A stretch of 33,799 nt of DNA, from positions 1-33,799 of the forward strand of contig JAFTQT010000160.1 of the NCBI GenBank assembly GCA_017462615.1, read 5' to 3'. This stretch comes from Clostridia bacterium. Its GTDB lineage: Bacteria; Bacillota; Clostridia; Oscillospirales; CAG-272. Below are positions 7,717-16,209 of this stretch, in pieces. Position 1 is the stretch's first letter, and the number at the start of each line of letters is the position of its first letter. The notes under the pieces are model-generated. The model did not search any database, was not told where the DNA came from, and saw nothing but the letters and a program-made list of their open reading frames with translations. The translations under genes and the position numbers were made by a program.

Positions 7717-8871
7717 TTATTTCTTGTGACCGTTGAAATCCATCTTCATCTGACCGCCCTGAGCCTTCTGATGCTGATCCAGCAGCTTCTGGATGCGCTT
7801 GGCAGGGTTGAGCAGATTGCTGATGGTCTCGTCGTGGTTGAGAGTGTCAATAATGTAAGAAACGTACTTACACATATTCACCTCCACGTACCACTTTTTG
7901 GAAAGCAGCTCGGGCGTACGGTACACCAGGTTGGTGGTAAAGATGCGGGTGATGACACCGTCCTTGAAAGCCTTGTCAAACTTCTCAAAGCCATCGGTAA
8001 AGAGGCCGAAGGTGGCAAAGTTGAAGATGCGGTTTGCACCCTTTTCCTTCAGCTGCAATGCCACGTCAAGCAGGGACTCGCCGGAGGAGATCATATCGTC
8101 AACGATGATCACATCCTTGCCGGTAAGATCCTTACCCAAATACTCGTGTGCCACGATGGGGTTGCGGCCATTGACGATCTTGGAGTAGTCGCGGCGCTTG
8201 TAGAAGGTGCCGATATCCAGACCCAGCATAGAGGAGAAATACATGCAACGACCCATAGCGCCCTCGTCGGGAGAAATGATCATCATATGATCCTTGTCAA
8301 TAACAAGATCGGGATACTGGCGCACCATAGCCTTGATCATCTGGTAGGTGGGGCGTACATCGTCAAAGCCGCTGAGCGGAATCGCGTTCTGTACACGAGG
8401 ATCGTGGGCATCGAAGGTGATGATGTTCTTCACACCCATATTGCTCAGCTCCTGCAGCATCAGCGCACAGTCCAACGACTCGCGCGTGGAACGCTTGTGC
8501 TGGCGACCCTCGTAGAGCATGGGCATAATAACGGATACGCGGCGTGCCTTGCCCTCAATGGCGGCAATCACGCGCTTCAGATCGGCAAAATGATCGTCGG
8601 GGCTCATGGGCACCTCTTTGCCGTACATTTTGTAAGTAACACCGTAGTTAAAGGGATCGCAGATGATGTAAACGTCCTGGCCGCGCATAGACTGGTGAAG
8701 CAGTGCCTTTGCCTCGCCGGTGCTGAAGCGGGGACACTCAACAGAGGCCACAAAGGACTCATCGCCACCGTGGCGCCGCCATTCCTTCAAATAGTTATCA
8801 ACCTGCTGAACAAACGGCTCACAGCCTCGCATACCAACTACACACAGTTCTCCGTAAAGTGATTCCTTCAT
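7717..8871 (-). CDS. prs: Ribose-phosphate pyrophosphokinase (PRPP synthetase), divergent long form
   Basis: Makes 5-phosphoribosyl-1-diphosphate from ribose 5-phosphate and ATP, the precursor for purine, pyrimidine, NAD, His and Trp synthesis. The PRPP-binding loop is VIIVDDMISSGES (254-266). GRQHKRSTRES (122-132) stands where the usual YARQDRK catalytic loop would be, and FDAHDP (153-158) replaces the usual DLHA. At 384 residues it is longer than the ~315 of ordinary Prs, with an extended N-terminal domain and a C-terminal tail rich in K, Q and H. I assign it to the divergent Prs group found in Clostridia. Start at 8871 has GGAGG seven bases upstream. It has its own promoter. Confidence 0.85.
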   Translation of the reverse strand: MKESLYGELCVVGMRGCEPFVQQVDNYLKEWRRHGGDESFVASVECPRFSTGEAKALLHQSMRGQDVYIICDPFNYGVTYKMYGKEVPMSPDDHFADLKRVIAAIEGKARRVSVIMPMLYEGRQHKRSTRESLDCALMLQELSNMGVKNIITFDAHDPRVQNAIPLSGFDDVRPTYQMIKAMVRQYPDLVIDKDHMMIISPDEGAMGRCMYFSSMLGLDIGTFYKRRDYSKIVNGRNPIVAHEYLGKDLTGKDVIIVDDMISSGESLLDVALQLKEKGANRIFNFATFGLFTDGFEKFDKAFKDGVITRIFTTNLVYRTPELLSKKWYVEVNMCKYVSYIIDTLNHDETISNLLNPAKRIQKLLDQHQKAQGGQMKMDFNGHKK

Positions 8872-8927
8872 TGTAGATCCTCCGCGCGTTTTATTATTTT
8901 ATTTTGTACTGCGTTGAAATATATAAT

Positions 8928-8956
8928 ATTATATCACAAATGTTCATGTTTGAAAA
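8928..8956 (-). promoter_or_regulatory. Sigma-A promoter of prs
   Basis: On the minus strand TTTTCA (8951-8956), 17 bases, then a perfect TATAAT (8928-8933). The leader before the prs start codon is about 50 bases and very AT-rich. Confidence 0.65.
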
Positions 8957-8968
8957 GGGTTTTGCGAG

Positions 8969-9033
8969 AAAAAAATACTTTTCTGCGTTTTTTGTCATTT
9001 TCGCACAGTTATGCTTTCGTTCTATTCGCAGAA
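8969..9033 (-). terminator. Possible terminator after mutS2
   Basis: Downstream of the mutS2 stop on the minus strand, TTCTGCG (9027-9033) can pair with CGCAGAA (8981-8987), followed five bases later by seven T residues. The loop is large (39 bases), so this is tentative. Confidence 0.3.
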
Positions 9034-9047
9034 TACACAAAGGGGCG

Positions 9048-11438
9048 TTATTTCAGCTCCACCACTGTGACGCCACCATCTCCCTCGCCAAAGCGACCGA
9101 TGCGAAAGCTCTGTACGCGGCGATCCCGCTTCAAATACGTCCAAAGTGAGGCGCGCAGCGCGCCGGTGCCCTTGCCGTGAATGAGACGCACGGTATGGAA
9201 ACCGGCAATGAGGGCGGTATCGAAATACTTATCCACCATAAACCAGGCCTCATCGCCTGTTCGGCCTCGCAGATCGATCTCGTCCCGAAAATCTCTCGAA
9301 ACGCTGACGCGGAAATCCCGCGCGGCGGTCTTTTTCTCGCCCGGTGCGCCCACGCCCGGCTCGTTTTCGATCAGCCGCAGGTTGGCAACCTTGGAGCGGG
9401 TACGGATAATTCCCGCCTGCACCATCACGTTACCGCCGTGGTCGGGATCGGAAAGCAGCACGCCCTTTTTATCGATATCCACCAGATAGACCTCGTCGCC
9501 CTTTCTGAGGGGACGCGGCAGCTTATATTCCTCGTTGCTGCGCTCCTCCACAGGATTGAAGCGCGCCTCGTTCTCCCGCAGATGCGCTCGCACCGCCCGG
9601 CGGGTCTTCTCCAGCTCCTCGCCAAGCCGCTCGGATTCCCGCTGGCGGCGTACCTCCTCCAGCTGCATAAAGACAAACTCGCTGGAAGCGCGGGCACTTT
9701 CTACCAACGCGGAGGCCTTGGCCTGCGCGGTGTCCAGCTCTTTTTTCGCCTGTGCGCGCAGCGCCTCGGCCGCAGCCAGAGCACCTCCCCGCTGTGCCTC
9801 CAGCTCGGCGCGCAGCTTGGCTGCAGCCTCGCGGTCACGTTCCATTTCAAGGCGGGTACGCTCTAACTCCTCGATGACGCGCTCAAAGTGCCGATTCTCC
9901 TCGCTGATGCGGGATTTGGCATCCGCCACCACCGCCGCCGGCAATCCCAGCTTTTCGGAAATGGCAAAGGCGTTGGATTTTCCGGGCGCACCGATGATCA
10001 GACGATAGGTGGGCCGCAGGGTCGCCACGTCAAATTCGCAGGAGGCGTTCTGTACACCCTCCGTGTCCAGCGCAAAGGCCTTCAGCTCCGCATAGTGAGT
10101 GGTGGCCGCCGTCAGCGCCCCCGCCCGTCGCATTTCGGAAATGATGGCCACCGCCAGCGCCGCACCCTCCACAGGGTCTGTGCCGGCGCCAAGCTCGTCG
10201 AAAAGCACCAAGGAGCGATCCGTTACACTGTTCACGATGGAAACGATATGCACCATGTGCGAGGAGAAGGTGGAAAGGGACTGCTCAATGCTCTGCTCGT
10301 CGCCAAGGTCTACTAAAATCTGGTCAAAGAGGCAAAGCTCCGAGCCCTCGTCCGCCGGAATATGCAGCCCCGACTGCGCCATCAGGGCAAAAAGCCCGAG
10401 AGTCTTGAGGGTAACGGTCTTACCGCCGGTATTGGGGCCGGTGATGATCAACGTATCCCACTCGGCTCCAAGGGAAACCGAAACCGGCACGACTCTGTCC
10501 TTATCGATAAGCGGGTGCCTTGCCCGCAGCAGCTTCACGCGGCGCTCTTCACAGATGACGGGTGAGGTGGCATCCATATTCTCCGCCAGCTTGCCGCAGG
10601 CAAATACGAAGGCAAGCTCGGTAATGTTCTGATAATCGAGCAGAAGAGCGCTGCCCTCAGAGGCGGCCTGCTGGGAGAGCTCCGCGAGGATCCGCTCAAT
10701 CTCGTATTGCTCCTTTGCCTCCAGCATGCGCAGCTCGTTGTTGGCATCCACCACCGCCATTGGCTCCACGAACACGGTGGCGCCGGAGGAGGAGGTATCG
10801 TGCACAAGACCCTTGATCTCGTTTTTGCTCTCTACGCGCACGGGAATAACGTAACGGCCGTTTCGCATGGTCACGATGTTTTCCTGCAGCGCCTTTGAGT
10901 AGGTGCTGCTGGTGATATAATGCTGCAGCGTTTCCTTGATGCGACTGTTGGCGGCGCGGATCTTGCGACGGATGTCGCCAAGGGCGGGGCTGGCCTCGTC
11001 TGCGATCACATCCTCCGCAATGATGGTACGATAGATCCTGTCCTCCAATCTGCGATCCGGCAGCAAACGCTCAAAGATCTCGTCCAGCACCGTTTCAAAA
11101 TGCCGATTGACGCGACTGTAATCCAAAAGCCCGCGGGAGGTACGCAGCACGTTGCCGATATCCAGAAGCTCCCGCGTGGTCAGCGTGGAGCCCTTCCCTG
11201 CCCGCTCCAGCGCCTCAGAAATATCGGAGACCGAGCCGAAGGAGGGCATGCCCTTATCTGCCAGAAGCCGCCGCGCGTCTGCCGTGCGCTGCAAATTGCG
11301 ACAAACGGCCACCCGATCGTCATCCGGCAAAAGCGCCAGGGCCATATCCCGCGCGCCGGCCGTGGGGGCTACGGCAGCCAGCATTTGGAGAACCTTATTA
11401 TACTCCAGCGTATGGAGGGTTCGTTTTGCTTGTATCAT
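9048..11438 (-). CDS. mutS2: Endonuclease MutS2 (Smr-domain MutS paralogue)
   Basis: A 796-residue ATPase-nuclease of the MutS2 family, linked to suppression of homologous recombination and, in Bacillota, to recognition of collided ribosomes. The MutS core comes first (clamp and lever region about 1-300). Walker A is GPNTGGKT (334-341) and Walker B is LVLFDELGAG (410-419). A long E/R/A-rich coiled coil follows from about 510 to 640. The C-terminal Smr domain starts near 717 with DLRGR (722-726) and HGKGTG (754-759), both typical of active Smr nucleases. The start codon overlaps the recO stop (ATGA), so the two are translationally coupled. It is the last gene of the yqfC-to-mutS2 operon. Confidence 0.95.
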   Translation of the reverse strand: MIQAKRTLHTLEYNKVLQMLAAVAPTAGARDMALALLPDDDRVAVCRNLQRTADARRLLADKGMPSFGSVSDISEALERAGKGSTLTTRELLDIGNVLRTSRGLLDYSRVNRHFETVLDEIFERLLPDRRLEDRIYRTIIAEDVIADEASPALGDIRRKIRAANSRIKETLQHYITSSTYSKALQENIVTMRNGRYVIPVRVESKNEIKGLVHDTSSSGATVFVEPMAVVDANNELRMLEAKEQYEIERILAELSQQAASEGSALLLDYQNITELAFVFACGKLAENMDATSPVICEERRVKLLRARHPLIDKDRVVPVSVSLGAEWDTLIITGPNTGGKTVTLKTLGLFALMAQSGLHIPADEGSELCLFDQILVDLGDEQSIEQSLSTFSSHMVHIVSIVNSVTDRSLVLFDELGAGTDPVEGAALAVAIISEMRRAGALTAATTHYAELKAFALDTEGVQNASCEFDVATLRPTYRLIIGAPGKSNAFAISEKLGLPAAVVADAKSRISEENRHFERVIEELERTRLEMERDREAAAKLRAELEAQRGGALAAAEALRAQAKKELDTAQAKASALVESARASSEFVFMQLEEVRRQRESERLGEELEKTRRAVRAHLRENEARFNPVEERSNEEYKLPRPLRKGDEVYLVDIDKKGVLLSDPDHGGNVMVQAGIIRTRSKVANLRLIENEPGVGAPGEKKTAARDFRVSVSRDFRDEIDLRGRTGDEAWFMVDKYFDTALIAGFHTVRLIHGKGTGALRASLWTYLKRDRRVQSFRIGRFGEGDGGVTVVELK

Positions 11439-12280
11439 ATATCCTCTGTTCTTGTTAAAATACTGTTTTGAAACAAATGGGGGTGCGGCGCTTGCATCCG
11501 CTTATAGCTTTCCAGCGTGGGGAAGCCTCGCTCCAGATGGTGCAGCAGGTAGGCCTCCGTGGCTCTGGCGAACAGGTTTCTGGAAAGCTCATCCTTCAGC
11601 TGAAAGGCGAAGATCCGCTTTTGATCCGCCTTGATCACATAATCCATTGCCGCTGCAGCAGATGCCGTGAGGGGACAAAGGATCGACCGCTCACCCATCT
11701 CGCTGACCTCCGGGATTGGACGCATCGCAGACGCCGTTTGCAAGCACGCGCCGCAAATGACAGCGCCACCCATCACGTCAAGATAGCACTGCTCACCAAC
11801 GGCTCCACCGCATCGTTGACAGTGATCCACCTCCGGCATAAAGCCGGCCACGGCAGCCGCCCGCCATTCAAAAACCGCCTTGATATGCTGCCTTTCCTCC
11901 TTCGAGGAGGAGAGCATATGCAGCGTGTTCAGCGTGAGGGGCAGAATTTCACCGCCGTCCTCACGCTCGTCCGAGAGCTCTGCTGCCACCTCTGCCACGT
12001 ACGCAGCAAGGAACAGCTTGTCCATATCGGTACGCAGACCCGGAAAGGTCTCCACAGCCGTGGCATTTTTCACCCACTTCACGCCGTTTTTTTCATAAAA
12101 TTCCATATTGCTGAGGGTATAGGGCTCCGTCGCCGCCACCTCCCGGTGACGCATGGAGCCGGCCCCCTTCAATATGGCGTAAAACCGACCAAATTTCGGT
12201 GCCAGCACCATCAGGAGCTTGTCGTGATCGCCACGAGGCGTTGCCCGCAGGATCAAAGCATCCGTCGAAAAGTGTTGCAC
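11435..12280 (-). CDS. recO: DNA repair protein RecO
   Basis: A 281-residue protein of the RecFOR pathway that helps RecA replace SSB on single-stranded DNA. The N-terminal OB fold opens with the usual FSTDALILRATPRGDHDKLL and contains GRFYAILKGA. The helical C-terminal part carries a four-Cys zinc site, C154-x2-C157 and C176-x2-C179. Start is GTG at 12280, with GGAGG ten bases upstream lying inside the end of era; the two genes are separated by two bases. The 3' end overlaps mutS2 by four bases. Confidence 0.93.
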   Translation of the reverse strand: MQHFSTDALILRATPRGDHDKLLMVLAPKFGRFYAILKGAGSMRHREVAATEPYTLSNMEFYEKNGVKWVKNATAVETFPGLRTDMDKLFLAAYVAEVAAELSDEREDGGEILPLTLNTLHMLSSSKEERQHIKAVFEWRAAAVAGFMPEVDHCQRCGGAVGEQCYLDVMGGAVICGACLQTASAMRPIPEVSEMGERSILCPLTASAAAAMDYVIKADQKRIFAFQLKDELSRNLFARATEAYLLHHLERGFPTLESYKRMQAPHPHLFQNSILTRTEDI

Positions 12281-12282
12281 GG

Positions 12283-13170
12283 TTATTTTTCCTCCCGGTA
12301 ACCGAAGTTGCCTACCGCAGCGCGGCTGTCACGCCAGTTTTCCTTCACCTTGACCCAAAGATTGAGATAGACCTTGGTACCAAAGAGCTTTTCCAGATCC
12401 TCGCGAGCATAGGAGCCGACGCGCTTCAGCTCCGCGCCGTTTTTGCCGACGATGATGCCCTTGTGGGAGGCCTTTTCGCAGAAGATCTCCGCGCGGATGC
12501 TGATCAGCGTGCCCTCGTCCTTGAACTCCTCAATGACCACAGCAACACCGTGGGGCACCTCCTTGTTCAGCGTGCGTAGAATTTTCTCTCGGATGATTTC
12601 AGCCGCCATCTGACGCTCGGGCTGGTCGGTGATCATATCCTCCGGGAAGAACCACTCGGACTCCGGCAAAAGCTTGGCACATTCCGTCAGCACATCCTTC
12701 ACCTGCTTGCCGTTTTTGGCGGAAAGCGGCACAAAGGCGGCAAAATCATGAAGCGCCGCATAGCGTTGAATGGATTCCGCGATCTCCGTGGGAGTATAAA
12801 GATCGGTCTTGTTCAGCGCCAGCACCGCAGGCACGCCGGACTGCTTCAGATAACGGATGACGTTTTCCTCCACGGTGGTCACCTCGCGGCCCGCATCCAC
12901 CATCAGTACCAGTCCGTCCGCCTCCTTCATGGAGGCATTGGCCGTTTCTACCATAAAGTCACCGAGGCTGTTCTGAGGCTTGTGGATACCGGGAGTATCC
13001 ACGAAAATAAACTGACTTTCGCCTTCCGTGAGAATACCGAGAATGCGGTTCCGCGTGGTCTGGGGCTTGCTGGATACAATGGCGATCTTTTCCCCCAGCA
13101 TCGCGTTCATCAGGGTGGATTTTCCTACATTGGGGCGTCCTACGATTGCAATAAAGCCTGCTTTTTTCAT
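12283..13170 (-). CDS. era: GTPase Era
   Basis: A 295-residue GTPase that binds the 3' end of 16S rRNA and acts in 30S subunit maturation. G1 is GRPNVGKS (11-18), switch I contains PQTTRNRI (36-43), G3 is DTPG (58-61) and G4 is NKTD (120-123). The C-terminal KH domain has HKGIIVGKNGAELKRVG. Length matches the family. It follows ybeY with one base between the stop and the ATG. Confidence 0.97.
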   Translation of the reverse strand: MKKAGFIAIVGRPNVGKSTLMNAMLGEKIAIVSSKPQTTRNRILGILTEGESQFIFVDTPGIHKPQNSLGDFMVETANASMKEADGLVLMVDAGREVTTVEENVIRYLKQSGVPAVLALNKTDLYTPTEIAESIQRYAALHDFAAFVPLSAKNGKQVKDVLTECAKLLPESEWFFPEDMITDQPERQMAAEIIREKILRTLNKEVPHGVAVVIEEFKDEGTLISIRAEIFCEKASHKGIIVGKNGAELKRVGSYAREDLEKLFGTKVYLNLWVKVKENWRDSRAAVGNFGYREEK

Positions 13171-13171
13171 G

Positions 13172-13648
13172 TCATTCCATCTCCTTTACACCAAGTCCCA
13201 TACCGTTCACAATGGCCGTCTGGCGGGCGCGCATATCCGCGTCCTCCGCGTCGCTGTCCACGTGGTCGTATCCCAACAAATGCAGGGTGGAATGTACCGT
13301 TAAAAAGGCGCACTCCCGCTGAAAGCTGTGGCCGAATTCCTCTGCCTGTGCCCGACATTTTTCAAGGGAAAGCACGATATCTCCCAGCATATGTCCGAAT
13401 TCCGCCCCGCCGGGTCCTTCCTCAAACAGCGGGAAGGAAAGCACGTCCGTCGCGGCATCCACACCGCGAAACCGAGCGTTCAGCTCCTTGATGCCCTCGT
13501 TATCCGTAAAGGTGACGGAGACCTCGCTGTGCCCCATCACGCCCTCGTAGGCAAGGGTGGCAAGGATCGCCCTGCGGATCAGCATTTTCAGCGCGTAGGT
13601 CACCGTTTCCTTCATTTGTCCGTTTTCAAAATAAATTTTCAAGCTCAT
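13172..13648 (-). CDS. ybeY: Endoribonuclease YbeY (rRNA maturation factor)
   Basis: A 158-residue metal-dependent RNase that matures the 16S rRNA 3' end and takes part in ribosome quality control. The zinc motif H-x3-H-x5-H is present as HSTLHLLGYDH (H119, H123, H129). The preceding family motif LNARFRGVDAATDVLSFP is intact. It overlaps the phoH stop by four bases, the standard phoH-ybeY-era order of Bacillota. Confidence 0.96.
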   Translation of the reverse strand: MSLKIYFENGQMKETVTYALKMLIRRAILATLAYEGVMGHSEVSVTFTDNEGIKELNARFRGVDAATDVLSFPLFEEGPGGAEFGHMLGDIVLSLEKCRAQAEEFGHSFQRECAFLTVHSTLHLLGYDHVDSDAEDADMRARQTAIVNGMGLGVKEME

Positions 13649-14658
13649 TTGTTTGTCCTCTCCGTCTTTTTGGGCGTTTTGGGGCGTTGCTGCTCCCGTT
13701 CGTATTTTTCATATGCCAGAATGATCTTTTGCACCAGCTTGTGGCGCACCACGTCCTTATCGGTGAAATAGTGGATCTTGATATCCGAAATGCCCGACAA
13801 GATCTTCACCGCTGCCGCAAGGCCGCTTTTTTGTCCGGAGGGCAGGTCGGTCTGGGTGAGGTCACCGGTCACCACCGCCTTGGAGTTGAAGCCGAGGCGC
13901 GTCAAAAACATCTTCATCTGCTCGGGCGTGGCATTCTGTGCCTCGTCCAAAATAATGAAGGAATCATCCAACGTACGGCCGCGCATATAGGCAAGGGGCG
14001 CGATCTCGATCACCTGCTTTTCCACCAGTCGCGCGTAGTTTTCCGCGCCCATCATTTCATAAAGCGCGTCGTAAAGTGGACGCAGATAGGGGTCGATCTT
14101 GCTCTGCAGATCACCCGGCAAAAAGCCCAGCTTTTCTCCCGCCTCAATGGCCGGGCGGGTCAGAATGATGCGGCTGACCTCCTTGGCGCGCAGCGCCTTT
14201 ACCGCCATGGCAACCGCAAGAAAGGTCTTGCCGGTTCCGGCAGGGCCCACGCCCAGGATCACGGTATTTTTGGCAATGGCATCCACGTATTGCTTCTGTC
14301 CCACGGTCTTGGCCTTTACGGGCTTGCCGCGGCTGGTGAGGCAGATGGTACTGCCATCCAGCGCACCCAGATCCTCGCCCTGACCGTCCCTGATCATCCC
14401 GATCACGTAGGCCACGCGCTGCTCCGAAATCTCCTCACTGCCGCCGGCCTCGTCCCGCAGGCGGCGGATCACCTCTGCGGCAAGCCGCACGTTCTCGTCG
14501 GACGCGCCGGAAATCACGATGGCATCACCGCCGCCCTCCGAGCGATTGCGGATATCTACCCCGAAGGCGGACTCGATCTCCCTTGCGTGGCTGTCAAATA
14601 CACCAAAAATGCGCGCTGTGGTATCGCTGCTGTCGGTATGCACGATTTCTTGACTCAT
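13645..14658 (-). CDS. phoH: PhoH family ATPase (PhoH/PhoL)
   Basis: A 337-residue P-loop ATPase related to the helicase-like PhoH group, associated with RNA metabolism through its link to YbeY. After an N-terminal KH-like segment, Walker A is GPAGTGKT (138-145) and Walker B is FIILDEAQN. RPAIEAGEKLGFLPGDL and the arginine-containing VVTGDLTQTDLP segment are typical. The basic C-terminal tail ends KTPKKTERTNK. Gap to yqfD is 26 bases. Confidence 0.94.
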   Translation of the reverse strand: MSQEIVHTDSSDTTARIFGVFDSHAREIESAFGVDIRNRSEGGGDAIVISGASDENVRLAAEVIRRLRDEAGGSEEISEQRVAYVIGMIRDGQGEDLGALDGSTICLTSRGKPVKAKTVGQKQYVDAIAKNTVILGVGPAGTGKTFLAVAMAVKALRAKEVSRIILTRPAIEAGEKLGFLPGDLQSKIDPYLRPLYDALYEMMGAENYARLVEKQVIEIAPLAYMRGRTLDDSFIILDEAQNATPEQMKMFLTRLGFNSKAVVTGDLTQTDLPSGQKSGLAAAVKILSGISDIKIHYFTDKDVVRHKLVQKIILAYEKYEREQQRPKTPKKTERTNK

Positions 14659-14684
14659 AAAAACCTCCTGACCGCAAGCCCCAT

Positions 14685-15863
14685 CTACGGCTCAATAGAA
14701 AACTCTACGGTCGTCGCAATATTTTCTTCTGCCACCACGGTACAGATAAGGGTCACTCCCTCAGCGTCCGCCACCGTCTCGATCCGGCGCGATAGCACGC
14801 GCCGCGTGGCACTTTCCTCATATAGCAGCTCGCTCAGCTCCTCCTGAGCCTGGGCATAAGCCTCCTCTACCGTGTAACGCGCCTCTATTAGCTCGTATGC
14901 GAGATACCGGGCGCGTACCCAACCCAGAGGCAACGCCTTACCGCCCACGGAAAGCCACCTTGTTTCTTCTATTATATCACATCTCTCTGTCATTTTTCCA
15001 GTAGTTTTCAAAACTTTTCGGTCAAGTGAGAAGAAAAGCAACGAAATCTCGCTTTTTTCCTCACCGGTGTACACCCTTTTCTCATATAAAAAGGGCACGT
15101 GAACGGTATAGGTGTGCACGGTGCGCGCAAAAATTTCTCCTGCGGCTCTCGTCACGCGCAAGCCGTTGTTATCCGTATCCAGCAGGCCGCTGGCCAGCAG
15201 CTGCCCCTTTCGCACCACGTCCCCCTCCCTCACCAGGCACTTTCCCTCGTAGACGAGTGGCGCCGTCACCACGCCGTCGTACAAGGCCACCAGATTGGCC
15301 GGCAATTTGGCCGTTTTCTTATCCTCTCCTTCCTTTGCCTCGCGGATCTGCACCTTGGCCACCGTTCCCTGCAGATTGATGGCAACGTACGCGATGCGCT
15401 GATCACCCTGCCGCAACGCCGACGCCACGGCGTCCGTATCCAGCTTTGGCAAAAATCCTCCCAAGCGCAGCCCACAGGCAGAAAGCTCCCGACGCAGCTC
15501 GTCTGCCCCGATGGCTTCGTTCCCCGTGATCTCCACGCCGAAAAGGAACATCCTGGACGCCAGGATCAGCGTCAACGCCAACGAAAGACCCAATATCATT
15601 CCCGGCCTTTTGAGGATCCGATAGCCAAGGTATGGAAGGCCGCCGTAGCGCTTTCGATAGAGAGGAAGCCCGCTCTGCCGCGCCGCCTCCAGCACCCGAC
15701 CGGCCTGCCGGGCAAAAAACACGCAGCACACCTGCCCCGTTCGCGTTTTTTTCACCCGTCGGGGCTGCCATCCCCCGGCACGGCAGCACTCGAAAAAAGC
15801 CCCCGCAAGCGCAGGCTCGATCTCCATTTCGCAAAAGCCGAAAAGAAGCAGCAGCAAAATCAT
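14685..15863 (-). CDS. yqfD: Sporulation protein YqfD
   Basis: A 392-residue membrane protein of the YqfD (SpoIV-associated) family, expressed in the mother cell of B. subtilis and needed for efficient sporulation; molecular role unclear. The short N-terminal part is followed by one clear membrane helix near GMILGLSLALTLILASRMFLF. The rest is extracytoplasmic, with QRIAYVAINLQGTVAKVQI typical of the family. The start at 15863 overlaps the yqfC stop (ATGA) and has GGGGAGG upstream. The frame is open 33 codons further, but that stretch lies over yqfC and was rejected. Confidence 0.92.
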   Translation of the reverse strand: MILLLLLFGFCEMEIEPALAGAFFECCRAGGWQPRRVKKTRTGQVCCVFFARQAGRVLEAARQSGLPLYRKRYGGLPYLGYRILKRPGMILGLSLALTLILASRMFLFGVEITGNEAIGADELRRELSACGLRLGGFLPKLDTDAVASALRQGDQRIAYVAINLQGTVAKVQIREAKEGEDKKTAKLPANLVALYDGVVTAPLVYEGKCLVREGDVVRKGQLLASGLLDTDNNGLRVTRAAGEIFARTVHTYTVHVPFLYEKRVYTGEEKSEISLLFFSLDRKVLKTTGKMTERCDIIEETRWLSVGGKALPLGWVRARYLAYELIEARYTVEEAYAQAQEELSELLYEESATRRVLSRRIETVADAEGVTLICTVVAEENIATTVEFSIEP

Positions 15864-16144
15864 CCCTCTGCCTCCCCAAATCGCAGGGAAACGATCCATC
15901 CCCGCACCGTGACGCCTCCGTTTCCAAAGGAGGCACAAAGCAGCTCCTTGCCGCATACGCACAGCACCGTTTTCCCCACCCGCAGTCGGATCTCCTCGTC
16001 ACCGTAATGCAAAATGCGACGACACCCTCGCACCGTCAGCTCTCTTTGTCCAGATAATTCCACGCCAAACCCGCCGGGCAGCGCCTCGCCCGGGATATCC
16101 AGCCTTGCCGTCAAACCTGCCAGCAGCCCTTGCTTTTTTCTCAT
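15860..16144 (-). CDS. yqfC: Sporulation protein YqfC
   Basis: A 94-residue protein of the YqfC family, co-transcribed with yqfD in spore-formers; a partner for YqfD is suspected but not shown. Residues LTVRGCRRILHYGDEEIRLRVG match the conserved centre of the family. Start at 16144 has AGGAGGG upstream. It is the first gene of the operon that continues to mutS2 and follows a sigma-E-like promoter. Confidence 0.9.
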   Translation of the reverse strand: MRKKQGLLAGLTARLDIPGEALPGGFGVELSGQRELTVRGCRRILHYGDEEIRLRVGKTVLCVCGKELLCASFGNGGVTVRGWIVSLRFGEAEG

Positions 16145-16179
16145 AAATCACCCTCCTACCGCATAACCTGTAGTGCTTT

Positions 16180-16208
16180 ACATTATGCCGGAAAGGGTGG
16201 GATTATGC
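16180..16208 (-). promoter_or_regulatory. Sigma-E-like promoter of yqfC
   Basis: On the minus strand GCATAAT (16202-16208), 14 bases, then CATAATGT (16180-16187). This compares with the B. subtilis sigma-E consensus KMATATT-N14-CATACANT: 6 of 7 and 6 of 8 positions agree. Transcription would begin about 25-30 bases before yqfC. Known sigma-E control of yqfC-yqfD in B. subtilis supports the call. Confidence 0.55.
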
Positions 16209-16209
16209 C

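Noticed and set aside
7675-8862. 395-codon open frame on the plus strand
   Set aside because: Mirror of the PRPP synthetase gene; no ribosome site and low-complexity product.
16161-16190. Second sigma-E-like promoter for ylbJ on the plus strand
   Set aside because: GCATAAC and CATTATGC are suitably spaced, but the -10 matches poorly and the transcript would begin inside the ylbJ ribosome site.
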